Positions 26,940 to 34,769 of a DNA stretch of 64,000 bases are shown here, in pieces; position 1 is the stretch's first letter, and each line of letters starts with the position of its first letter. The position numbers and the translations under genes were made by a program. The notes beneath the pieces are model-generated. The model had not been told where the DNA came from. It saw only the letters and a program-made list of their open reading frames with translations, and did not search any database. Origin of the DNA: Opitutus sp. GAS368 (GTDB lineage Bacteria > Verrucomicrobiota > Verrucomicrobiia > Opitutales > Opitutaceae); NCBI GenBank assembly GCA_945903465.1, contig CAMDOF010000023.1:1-64000 (forward strand), written 5' to 3'.

Positions 26940-28355
26940 ATGTCGTCCCTCGCCGCCGAATCCCCCGTTTCAGCCGCCGCCGCGTTCGACGACGATGCGT
27001 GGGAGGACCTGCTCAACTACATCGAGGAGAAGCGCGTCATTCCGATTATCGGCCCCGAGCTCTGTGTCGTCCAGACCGACGCTGGCCCGGAAAATCTCTA
27101 CACGTGGCTGGCACGCGCCCTCGCGACGCGCCTCGGCATGCCGGCGACCGGCCGGAGCGGCCCCCTCTCGCTGAACGACGTGATCGTGCGCCATCTCGCG
27201 AACCGCGGTCGCCGCGAGGATCTCTACACCCGCATCCGCACGATCATGCGCGAGGCGAGGTTCGAGCCGTCGCCCGCGCTGCTGAAACTCGCCGAGATCA
27301 CAGACTTCGACCTCTACGTCAGCACCACGTTCGACTCGCTGCTCGAGGATGCGATCAACCGCGTGCGTTTCGGTGGCACCAAAAACACCGATGTCGCTGC
27401 CTACACCCCGAGCGAACTCGTGGATCTCCCCTCGGGGCGCTCCGCCCTGCAGCGGCCGCTCGTTTATCACCTGATGGGCCGGCTCTCGGCGTCGCCGACT
27501 TACGTGATCTCCGACGAGGACGTGCTGGAGTTCGTCTGCGCGCTGCAGACGGCGCACTACATGCCGGAGCGGCTCTTCGCCGAACTTGAGCGCAACCATC
27601 TCCTGATGCTCGGCGGCGGTTTTTCCGACTGGCTCACGCGCCTCTTCCTGCGCCTCGCCAAACGCCGGCGGCTCTCCGATCCCCGCGACTCCGGCGAAAC
27701 CCTCGCCGACTCGCACGCGTTCGAGGAACCCGGTCTCGTGTTTTTCATGCAACAGGTGAGCAGCCGCACGCGGTTGTTCAGCGGCGGCGCCGCGGCGTTT
27801 GTCGACGAACTGCACCGGCGCTGGCTCGCGCGGCGCGGGCCGGTGGTCACGGCTGGTTTTGGCGCGGCGAGCGCGGTCGCGGGCGCGCCGGAACGTTTTC
27901 TGTCGCCGAGTCGCGAGATGGCGGATCATGCGGTCTTCATCAGTTACGCGCGCGAGGACCTCGCTGCGGTGCAACAGCTCAAGGCCGGACTCGACGCCGC
28001 GGGGATCAAGGCGTGGTTCGACATGGAGCGTCTGGAGAGCGGCGACGATTTTGCCCGCAAGATCCGCGGCAACGTCGCGCGCTGCGGCTATTTCATCCCG
28101 GTGATTTCGGCGACGACGCAGCGCCGCGTCGAAGGCTGGTTCCGCCGCGAGTGGAACTGGGCGGTGGACCGCACCGAAGGCATGCTGGCCGGCGCGCGTT
28201 TCATTTTGCCCGTGTGCATCGACGACACGCCGGAAAAAGGCGCGCACGTGCCGGAGCAATTCTTGAAAACGCACTGGACGCGATTGCCGGGTGGAACGGT
28301 CACGTCGGAGGTGGCCGCGAAACTGAAGGAGCTCTTGGGCAGCAAGACTCCCTGA
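26940..28355 (+). CDS. SIR2-like plus TIR domain protein (putative immune effector)
   Basis: 471 residues. Residues about 20-300 form a SIR2-like fold: the nucleotide loop region VIPIIGPEL (33-41), DLYVSTTFDSLLEDA (124-138), LVYHLMGRLSASPTYVISDE (174-193) and LLMLGGGFSDWLTRLF (221-236). Comparison with NADase-active SIR2_2 proteins (TTNYD and KLHG motifs) suggests the catalytic Asn is Thr130 and the catalytic His is Met179. Residues 329-465 are a TIR domain: AVFISYAREDL, GIKAWFDMERLESGDDF (BB-loop region), FIPVIS and GWFRREWNWA, where Glu404 fits the NAD-cleaving glutamate. An open frame starts at 26892, but the ATG at 26940 is preferred. The gene is 96 nt upstream of the STAND gene. Such proteins usually act in antiviral NAD depletion; here it is inference. 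Confidence 0.85.
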   Translation: MSSLAAESPVSAAAAFDDDAWEDLLNYIEEKRVIPIIGPELCVVQTDAGPENLYTWLARALATRLGMPATGRSGPLSLNDVIVRHLANRGRREDLYTRIRTIMREARFEPSPALLKLAEITDFDLYVSTTFDSLLEDAINRVRFGGTKNTDVAAYTPSELVDLPSGRSALQRPLVYHLMGRLSASPTYVISDEDVLEFVCALQTAHYMPERLFAELERNHLLMLGGGFSDWLTRLFLRLAKRRRLSDPRDSGETLADSHAFEEPGLVFFMQQVSSRTRLFSGGAAAFVDELHRRWLARRGPVVTAGFGAASAVAGAPERFLSPSREMADHAVFISYAREDLAAVQQLKAGLDAAGIKAWFDMERLESGDDFARKIRGNVARCGYFIPVISATTQRRVEGWFRREWNWAVDRTEGMLAGARFILPVCIDDTPEKGAHVPEQFLKTHWTRLPGGTVTSEVAAKLKELLGSKTP

Positions 28356-28361
28356 TTTTTC

Positions 28362-28442
28362 ACCACAGATTTCACAGATGAACACAGATAAAGACATTCA
28401 TTTAGCGGGCTTGGTATCTGTGTCCTCTGCGTAATCTGCGGT
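28362..28442. repeat. Long imperfect inverted repeat between the SIR2-TIR and STAND genes
   Basis: ACCACAGATTTCACAGATG and following bases to 28390 form one arm; the other is 28415-28442 (TATCTGTGTCCTCTGCGTAA then TCTGCGGT). Arms of 28-29 bp match with few mismatches around a 24-nt loop. The gap between the two genes is only 96 nt and this element fills nearly all of it. It could be an inserted palindromic element or a transcript-stabilising or attenuating hairpin. Confidence 0.7.
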
Positions 28443-28451
28443 TAAACTTCG

Positions 28452-31400
28452 ATGTCTGCGTCGCCCCCAATCTCCTTCGCCGCGATCGACCGCGACAATC
28501 CGTGGCCGGGTCTCGCGACGTTTACCGAGGATCAGCGCGCGTATTTTCATGGGCGCGACGAGGAGATCATCGACCTCACGCAGCTCGCCGAGCGGCGGCC
28601 GCTGGTCGTCCTCTTCGGCCAGTCCGGTCTCGGCAAATCTTCGATTCTCCAGGCCGGAGTGTTTCCCCGGATGCGCACGGACGGCTTCTGCCCGATCTAC
28701 ATTCGGCTCGATCACGGTGACGCCGCGCCATCGCCTACCGAGCAGATCAAGGCCATGGTCCGCACCGAGACCGCCAAGTGGGGCACGTGGACCAAGCCGG
28801 GCGTCGCCCAGCCGGGCGAGACGCTCTGGGAATTTTTCCATCACCGCGACGACCGCCTCCTCGACCGCGACGGTCTCGGCGTCGTGCCCGTGCTCGTGTT
28901 CGATCAATTCGAGGAGCTGTTCACGCTCGGTGCGGCCCGGGGCGAGCGGCGCGAGCGCGCGGTGGCGTTCATGAAAGAGCTCGCGGAGCTCGTCGAGAAC
29001 CGACCCTCCGCGCAACTCGTCGCCCGCCTCGATCAGTCGTCGGCCGAGATGGAGGCCTTCGATTTCGGGCGCACTGACTACCGCGTGATCATTTCGCTGC
29101 GGGAGGATTTTTTACCGGACCTGGAAACGCTGAAGACGATCATGCCGGCGCTCATGCAGAAACGCATGCGGCTCTCCCGCATGACCGGCACACAAGCGCT
29201 GGAAGCGGTCCTTAAGCCAGGCGGCGCGCTCGTGACGGACGACGTCGCCCGCGCGATTGTCGAGTTTGTCGCCGGCGCGCGCGGCGGCTCCGCAGAGCGA
29301 CTGGCCGAGCTGGATGTGGAACCGGCGCTCCTCAGTGTGATCTGCCGCGAACTCAACGAGCGCCGCCGCGCGCTCGGCCAGGCGCAGATCACCGCCGACC
29401 TCGTCACCGGCAATCGCCGCGAGATCCTGACCGATTTCTACGAGCGCAGCGTGGCCGATTTGCCGGCGGGCATGCGCACCTTCGTCGAGGATCACCTGCT
29501 CACGAAGTCCGGCTTCCGCGATAATCTCGCGCTCGAGACCGCGCTTGAATTTTCCGGCGTCACGCAGCCGCTGATCGACACGCTCGTCGCCCGCCGGCTC
29601 CTCCGCCTCGAGGACCGCGCCGGCATCCAGCGCGTGGAGCTGACGCACGACGTGCTCGCGGAGGTCATCCGCGCCGCCCGCGATGCGCGCCAGCAGCGCG
29701 TCGCGCTAGAACAGGCGCGCGAACACGAACAGCGCGTGCTCGCCGCCGCCACGCGCCGCACGCACCGGCAGCGATGGATCATCGGCGGGCTCGCGGCCGT
29801 GGTCCTCGTGCTCTGCGCCGCCGGGCTCTTCGGCCTGCGCCAGCGCCGCCTCGAATTCCAGCGCATCAGCCGGACCGACTTCGGCACGGCCTCGCGTCTG
29901 TTCGACGAAGGCAAAACCACCGACGGCCTCGCCCACCTGCTGCGCGCCGCGCGCCGCGATCCGCACAACCCCGCCATCGCGCCCCGCCTCGCCTCGCTCC
30001 TCACCTCGCGCAATTTCCTGCTGCCCGAGGGCGCGGCCGTGACCCATCCCTCGCCCGTGCTGTGGACGGACTTTTCCGCCGACGGAAAAAGCGCCGCCGT
30101 GCTCTGGCAGGATGGTGCCTACGGCCGCATCGATCTCGCGACCGGCGCGGTCGAGCGCTCGCAGTTGCCTTCGCCGCCGGTGGTTGGTTTCGGGACTACG
30201 ACGCGCGGGTTTTTTGTTATCCAGTGTCGGGACGGTGTCATTCGGGTCTTGGATAAGACGGGGCAACTGACCCGCGAATTCCGGTTTGAAGCCGAGCTGA
30301 TGCGGACCGGGCAGCGGAGCAGTGGCACTAGCACTAGCGGTAGCGCGCGGACCTATTCGGGCGACTTTTTTTCCACCACGCTCGCTGACCAGACGATGGT
30401 CGTATGCGATGCCGCCACCGGCCGCACGCTGCCACCGATTCCATTCGAGAATCCAAGCTTCCTGACGACCACCGGAAAATGGCATCTGTGGGGCGAATCA
30501 AGAGGCATGGGCGCCACCGAAACTCTTCCGACCGTGGCCCACCTGCGCGACACGGCAACGGGAACGACTGAGATCACGCTGCGAGCCCCTTTCGGAGCGT
30601 ATGTGCGGGCGATAAGTCCGACCGGCCGTCAGGTGGTGGCGGTGCAACGCGAGAGCGAAAACAATGCGCTCTTCCTCCGTCGCTACTCGTTGCCCGACGG
30701 CGCCCCGCTGGCTCCGGCGCAGCCCGTTGAAGGCGCTGTCGTGGCACCAAGGTTTGGAGGAGTGGGGCTGTTCTACAGTCCGGACGGCCGGTATATTGTG
30801 ACGTGGGCGACCGTCCTTGAGGTGTGGGATGCCGAAACCGGGGCCCGCATCGCCCGCATCGCGACCGAGAAATCTATTCGTGGCTGGACTGAACCGGTGT
30901 TCTCTCCCGACAACCAAACGCTGGCCACCTATTCCAACATCGGCTCACTCGATCTGTGGGACCTCGCCACGGGCAACCCGCGGGTGCCGGCGTTGAAACA
31001 TGGTGGCAACGTGATCGCGGCGAGGTTCAGTGCCGATGGCAATGTGCTGCTGACCACCGCCACCGACGGTTTTGTCCGCGTGTGGGATGTGGCCACCGGT
31101 CAGTTGCTGGCCGAGCCCACCTTGCAGCTACGCCGCCCCCCGATCACGGCAATTTCGCCCGACCGCACGCAGGTGACGATCGGCACGCGCGAAGGCGCCT
31201 GGTATCGTTTTCGGATCGGCCAGGGGCGGGCCAAGTCTGTGGCGCTGCCCCGGACGCCGCAGCCGATGCCGGCGCCGTTTCTGCCCGCGTCGCCCAGCCG
31301 GTTGCTCCAGATGCTCGGCGATCGTGCGCGGGTGATTGACGCCGCGTCGGGTCGCGAAGTCCCGGGCGGTTTCGCCTACCCCGAGCCCATCCGTCCCTGG

Positions 31401-32591
31401 TTGCGCGGAAACGAAAGAGGAAATACCTTGACCGACAGGTCGCGCGTGAGAACGGACTTCAAGGTGATGGTCGTGCAGACGGTTCCCGGCCCCTGGCAGG
31501 CTTGGTGGCTCGGCGACGGCAAAATCGAAAAGGTCGTTCCGCTGGCCGATGCCCCGGATGAAACAACGACTGGCAGCAACGTGGCGTTTAGCGCCGCCGG
31601 CGACCGGGTAGTCTTCGCAACGCCCAGATGGCTTAGCCTGCGGGTCTGGGACCTTCGGACTGGCCAGCCGGTGGGTCCGGCGATTGCGACGAGCGCGAGC
31701 ATTCTTGCTTTGACACGTCGCGTCAACTTCAGTCCCGACGGGGCTCGCGTGACCGTGGGAGTGAGGGCCGACGTGGGGCGGGTCTGGGACGCGGCGACGG
31801 GCAAGGAGGTTTTCCGCTTCGAAAACCAAGCCAATTTCATGCCCGCCATATTGTTCAGCCCCGACGGCAGCCGGATCGCGACCACGAGCACCCAGGGCGA
31901 AGCGCAGTTTTGGGATGGCCGGACGGGTGAAGCGGTTGGCTCGGTCTTGTTTCACAGCGCCGGCGTCCATGGTGCGGAGTTTTCCCCCGACGGCAACCTG
32001 CTCACCCATTCGGCCGACGGCGAGATGCGCCTCTGGGACCGGAACACCAGCACCCCCATCGGCGAGCCGATGCCGCTCGGGCTCGCCGCCATCGCGTCCG
32101 CGAAATTTTCGCCGGATGGAGGGCGCGTCGTGACCGCATCCAGCGACGGCACGGCGCGGCTGTGGGACGTGCGCAGCACCCTGCCGGCCACCGAGCCGCT
32201 GATGCAGGGGAAAGCGATTGTGCTCGCGGAGTTCAGCCCGGACGGCCGCTTCGTGCGCACGGGGACCGCGGACAATGTTTTTCACCTCTGGTCCGTGCCG
32301 CCCCCGCTGCCCGCGGGCGAGAAAACGCCGGAGTGGCTGCTCGACCTCGCGGCGATTTGCGCGGGCAAAACGCTGAACGAAGAAGGCCGGTTCATCCCTT
32401 CCGCCGATGCCTTCGGAAAAATCGCCGGCGTGCGCCAGACGCTCGCCGACCTGCCCGACGACGCGCCGTATGTGGAATGGGGCCGCTGGTTCCTCTCCGA
32501 CCGCGCGACGCGCTCGGTCGCCCCGGGATTCACGATCACGCCGGCGGAAGCGGAGAAGCTGGCGAAGGAAATGGGGGCGGCGGTACCGTGA
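28452..32591 (+). CDS. nSTAND1 NTPase with C-terminal WD40 repeats (putative sensor ATPase)
   Basis: 1379 residues. Residues 18-70 match the nSTAND1 opening (PWPGLATFTEDQRAYFHGRD), with Walker A GQSGLGKSS at 56-64. Walker B is VLVFDQFEEL, with Asp151 and the following acidic residue. ISLREDFLPDLE (about 214-225) and a winged-helix-like part follow, ending in a coiled coil (about 405-435). A membrane helix is predicted at about 440-462 (WIIGGLAAVVLVLCAAGLFG). The rest contains about 11-12 WD40-like units with FSPDG and VWD or LWD signatures (GVGLFYSPDGRYIV, AARFSADGNVLLTT, SAKFSPDGGRVVTA), enough for one or two propellers, ending in a helical tail. STAND proteins sense a ligand through the repeats and oligomerise via the NTPase. 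Next to a SIR2-TIR protein, a role in phage sensing or regulated cell death is plausible; no data support a specific trigger. Confidence 0.85.
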   Translation: MSASPPISFAAIDRDNPWPGLATFTEDQRAYFHGRDEEIIDLTQLAERRPLVVLFGQSGLGKSSILQAGVFPRMRTDGFCPIYIRLDHGDAAPSPTEQIKAMVRTETAKWGTWTKPGVAQPGETLWEFFHHRDDRLLDRDGLGVVPVLVFDQFEELFTLGAARGERRERAVAFMKELAELVENRPSAQLVARLDQSSAEMEAFDFGRTDYRVIISLREDFLPDLETLKTIMPALMQKRMRLSRMTGTQALEAVLKPGGALVTDDVARAIVEFVAGARGGSAERLAELDVEPALLSVICRELNERRRALGQAQITADLVTGNRREILTDFYERSVADLPAGMRTFVEDHLLTKSGFRDNLALETALEFSGVTQPLIDTLVARRLLRLEDRAGIQRVELTHDVLAEVIRAARDARQQRVALEQAREHEQRVLAAATRRTHRQRWIIGGLAAVVLVLCAAGLFGLRQRRLEFQRISRTDFGTASRLFDEGKTTDGLAHLLRAARRDPHNPAIAPRLASLLTSRNFLLPEGAAVTHPSPVLWTDFSADGKSAAVLWQDGAYGRIDLATGAVERSQLPSPPVVGFGTTTRGFFVIQCRDGVIRVLDKTGQLTREFRFEAELMRTGQRSSGTSTSGSARTYSGDFFSTTLADQTMVVCDAATGRTLPPIPFENPSFLTTTGKWHLWGESRGMGATETLPTVAHLRDTATGTTEITLRAPFGAYVRAISPTGRQVVAVQRESENNALFLRRYSLPDGAPLAPAQPVEGAVVAPRFGGVGLFYSPDGRYIVTWATVLEVWDAETGARIARIATEKSIRGWTEPVFSPDNQTLATYSNIGSLDLWDLATGNPRVPALKHGGNVIAARFSADGNVLLTTATDGFVRVWDVATGQLLAEPTLQLRRPPITAISPDRTQVTIGTREGAWYRFRIGQGRAKSVALPRTPQPMPAPFLPASPSRLLQMLGDRARVIDAASGREVPGGFAYPEPIRPWLRGNERGNTLTDRSRVRTDFKVMVVQTVPGPWQAWWLGDGKIEKVVPLADAPDETTTGSNVAFSAAGDRVVFATPRWLSLRVWDLRTGQPVGPAIATSASILALTRRVNFSPDGARVTVGVRADVGRVWDAATGKEVFRFENQANFMPAILFSPDGSRIATTSTQGEAQFWDGRTGEAVGSVLFHSAGVHGAEFSPDGNLLTHSADGEMRLWDRNTSTPIGEPMPLGLAAIASAKFSPDGGRVVTASSDGTARLWDVRSTLPATEPLMQGKAIVLAEFSPDGRFVRTGTADNVFHLWSVPPPLPAGEKTPEWLLDLAAICAGKTLNEEGRFIPSADAFGKIAGVRQTLADLPDDAPYVEWGRWFLSDRATRSVAPGFTITPAEAEKLAKEMGAAVP

Positions 32592-32773
32592 GCAGGAGTC
32601 GAAGAAGGCCGGCTGGAGGAGCTCGCTTGCGGGCGATGGGATGCAAGTGACGGCTGCGGTCGCGCTGAATCGCCCGCCAGCGGGCTCCTCCCTTCCAAGC
32701 CGCCGCCCTTTTTTGATCCCCGCTGAGCGTTCCGGCCGAGCCGGCTTACGCTTCGAGCTGCTCCCATGAAACA

Positions 32774-32855
32774 GCTCTCAAGAAACAGTTTCTGCAAGTC
32801 GTTGGTGGGAAAAGAAAGCTGTTTCTTCCCGTCGGGGCCAAAACTTGTTTTGGTG
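32774..32855 (+). repeat. Dispersed 82-bp repeat, copy 1
   Basis: Begins GCTCTCAAGAAACAG and ends at CCAAAACTTGTTTTGGTG. Two inner inverted repeats are visible: AAGAAACAG near the start pairs with CTGTTTCTT at 32819-32827, and CCAAAAC at 32838-32844 pairs with GTTTTGG at 32847-32853. Copies 2 and 3 lie at 32861-32943 and 33061-33140. Confidence 0.75.
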
Positions 32856-32860
32856 AGTTG

Positions 32861-32943
32861 GCTCTCAAGGAACATCTTATGTAAGTCGTTGGTGGAAATT
32901 GAAATCGGTTTCTTCCAGTCGGTGCCAAAACTTATTTTGGTGG
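32861..32943 (+). repeat. Dispersed 82-bp repeat, copy 2 (diverged)
   Basis: Starts 87 bp after copy 1. It keeps AAGTCGTTGGTGG and GCCAAAACTTATTTTGGTGG but differs in the first hairpin arm, where AAGGAACATC replaces AAGAAACAGT. Confidence 0.7.
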
Positions 32944-32964
32944 GGAGGTTCCCATGCAGCAGGG

Positions 32965-33011
32965 GCGACAAGAGTGTCGCCCATCCGACGGACCGGCGAC
33001 ACTCCTGTCGC
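32965..33011. repeat. 17-bp inverted repeat between repeat copies 2 and 3
   Basis: GCGACAAGAGTGTCGCC at 32965-32981 and GGCGACACTCCTGTCGC at 32995-33011 are complementary except for one position; the loop is 13 nt. Each arm is itself partly self-complementary (GCGACA and TGTCGC). Confidence 0.65.
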
Positions 33012-33060
33012 CGATGGTGGCCACGAAGGCGTGCTTCGCTCCCCCACCACCCACCCTCTG

Positions 33061-33140
33061 CTCAAGAAACAGCTTCTGCTAGTCGTTGGTGGGGAAAGAA
33101 AGCTGTTTCTTCCCGTCGGGGCCAAAACTTGTTTTGGTGG
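33061..33140 (+). repeat. Dispersed 82-bp repeat, copy 3
   Basis: Starts CTCAAGAAACAGCTTCTGC and ends in GTTTTGGTGG. It is very similar to copy 1. The 12-bp arms AAGAAACAGCTT and AAGCTGTTTCTT pair perfectly in this copy. Confidence 0.75.
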
Positions 33141-33589
33141 AGAAGCTCCATAGCAACGGTGCTCCCCAGAGCCCGAAATTCACCCTGCTGATCGTCGCGC
33201 CGATCCACTCGCACGACAGCGGTCGCGACCTTTTCGCAACTGCGAGCAACCTCTCCGGCTTGGGGGCCGAACCCGCGCATCACGTGGTCCGTAAGCCTTC
33301 TCCTCGTCGATCACACCCGCGCCGAGCGCGCCGAAAGATCTCCAAGAATCCGCCCGAGCCTTCAACCGACGCGCCCCCCGTCGCACCCCCTTCACCCACG
33401 TTATCCCGTAGAAACAACGAGCCCCACCTCATGGCCGTCTTCGCACCGGCCCCGCGAACGCAGTTCCGCGAACGAGCTTCGGCTACTTTATAAAAACCCT
33501 GCGCCCCCCCCATTTTTTTAGTTCTTCGCTGGAAAATATCGAAACCCGGACGCGAATATGCTAAGACCCTTCATGATCCCCTCCTCCCT

Positions 33590-34057
33590 ATGAATACCAC
33601 CGTCCTCCGTTCGCTTCTACTCTGTGCTTTGCTGGGTTTCGGCCGCGTGGCCTCCAGCGCCGCCGATCCCGCCGCGGCGTGGCAGGCCGCCGACGACGCC
33701 CGCGTCGCCGCGATGATCTCGGCTGACCCCGCCAAAATCGCCGCCACCTTCTCCGACGACCTCCTCTACGTCCATTCCAGCGGAAGTAGCGATACCAAGA
33801 CATCCCTGAGCGCTGCACTAACTTCCGGACGATCAAAGTACAACGCGATCACCTACGAGCAACGGGAGTTTCGCGAAATTGTTCCCGGTCTCGTGCACAT
33901 GACCGGACGCGGGAAATTTCTCCTGGGAAAAGTCGCCCCGTTTAACGAACTCCACCTAAGTTTTCTCGCTGCCTACCGCTTGGAAAAAGGCGTTTGGCGA
34001 TTCATCGCCTGGCAATCATGCAAGCTGCCAGAACCCAGCGCACCCAAGAAAAACTGA
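33590..34057 (+). CDS. NTF2-like / DUF4440-type secreted protein
   Basis: 155 residues. A signal peptide (VLRSLLLCALLGFGRVASSA) is followed by a cone-shaped NTF2-like fold. DDARVAAMISADPAKIAATF and SDDLLYVHSSGSSDTKTSL match DUF4440 (a helix, then the strand with DDxxYVHSSG). FREIVPGLVHMTGRGKF and WRFIAWQSCKLPEP complete the sheet. These proteins bind or convert small molecules in the periplasm; substrate unknown. The gene is a single unit on the + strand, just downstream of the repeat-rich region. Confidence 0.75.
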   Translation: MNTTVLRSLLLCALLGFGRVASSAADPAAAWQAADDARVAAMISADPAKIAATFSDDLLYVHSSGSSDTKTSLSAALTSGRSKYNAITYEQREFREIVPGLVHMTGRGKFLLGKVAPFNELHLSFLAAYRLEKGVWRFIAWQSCKLPEPSAPKKN

Positions 34058-34239
34058 ACGCGCGCCCAGCGTCTCGTGGCCGGGCGAACGGACCAACCAC
34101 CCCCCTGCTCACGGCAAGGAAACACCGCCGCCCACGCACCTCAAGGTGACAGCCTCGGGACCGGGCGTCACCCAGAAACCGCGGACCCGCCCTACGGAGA
34201 ACGCCTCCGCCGAGCATAAACCACCCGCGCAGATCTGCC

Positions 34240-34671
34240 CTATGCTTTACCTGACTTCTTCTGCTCGTGGCGTTCAACCCCAAGGATGCGCCAGTCGGTT
34301 TTTTCCTTCGCAAGAGTAAAATCAAAGGACGCTCGCCCCATTTCAGAAGAAACCTGCACCGTCACATAGGCACGGGCACCGACCTCGCGCACGATCCCAA
34401 ACTCCGCGCGCGTATTAGCCCAGATTTCCGGATATCCCGCCTGCACGATAAAACCGAATTCTTGGATGGTTTTCTGCGCGCGCCAAGGCGCCGCGGCAAA
34501 ACTATAGGCCTTGGCGATGTCCCCCTGGCGAAACGCGACTAACTGTCCCTCAATCGTCGCCACGATGGCCGCCTTCACGTCAGGCTTACTCGCCCGAGGA
34601 ACGGCCTCAGCGGCATAACCCAGTGCCATCGCCAGTACCCCGAGCATACCCAGCCGAAACCCTCGACGCAC
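34240..34671 (-). CDS. DUF4864 domain-containing secreted protein
   Basis: About 143 residues from the chosen GTG at 34671. The leader is RRGFRLGMLGVLAMALGYAA. DUF4864 signatures follow: IVATIEGQLVAFRQGDIAKA, SFAAAPWRAQKTIQEFGFIV and GYPEIWAN. The domain has an NTF2-like appearance, like the DUF4440 gene that converges on it. The frame extends upstream to 34803, overlapping the 3-prime end of the hybrid kinase gene, but that extension lacks a leader. An alternative ATG is at 34647. It is the last gene on the strand after the Wsp-type operon with a 98-nt gap; its link to signalling is unknown. Confidence 0.7.
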   Translation of the reverse strand: MRRGFRLGMLGVLAMALGYAAEAVPRASKPDVKAAIVATIEGQLVAFRQGDIAKAYSFAAAPWRAQKTIQEFGFIVQAGYPEIWANTRAEFGIVREVGARAYVTVQVSSEMGRASFDFTLAKEKTDWRILGVERHEQKKSGKA

Positions 34672-34769
34672 CGCCCCTCGGCATGAACCGAGCAACCCTC
34701 GGCGAGACCCACCGTGGATCCAAAATTCGTGGCAGAAGTCGCCGCCAGCCGCCCATTTAGCCAGAGCTT

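Larger units (their letters stand above)
32592..33589. other. Repeat-rich intergenic region
   Basis: About 1 kb after the STAND gene without a supported gene. It holds three copies of an approximately 82-bp element (annotated separately) and a strong hairpin at 32965-33011. Short frames here are not gene-like. 33500-33589 should contain the promoter of the NTF2-like gene. Confidence 0.6.

Noticed and set aside
26970-28397. 475-codon minus-strand frame antisense to SIR2-TIR
   Set aside because: Arg/Glu/His-biased shadow of the + strand gene.
31128-32285. 385-codon minus-strand frame over the WD40 region
   Set aside because: Shadow of the WD40 repeats; lacks any domain pattern.
32774-33140. 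CRISPR-like repeat array
   Set aside because: Only three copies, unequal spacing (87 and 200 bp), repeats of about 82 bp, no cas genes.
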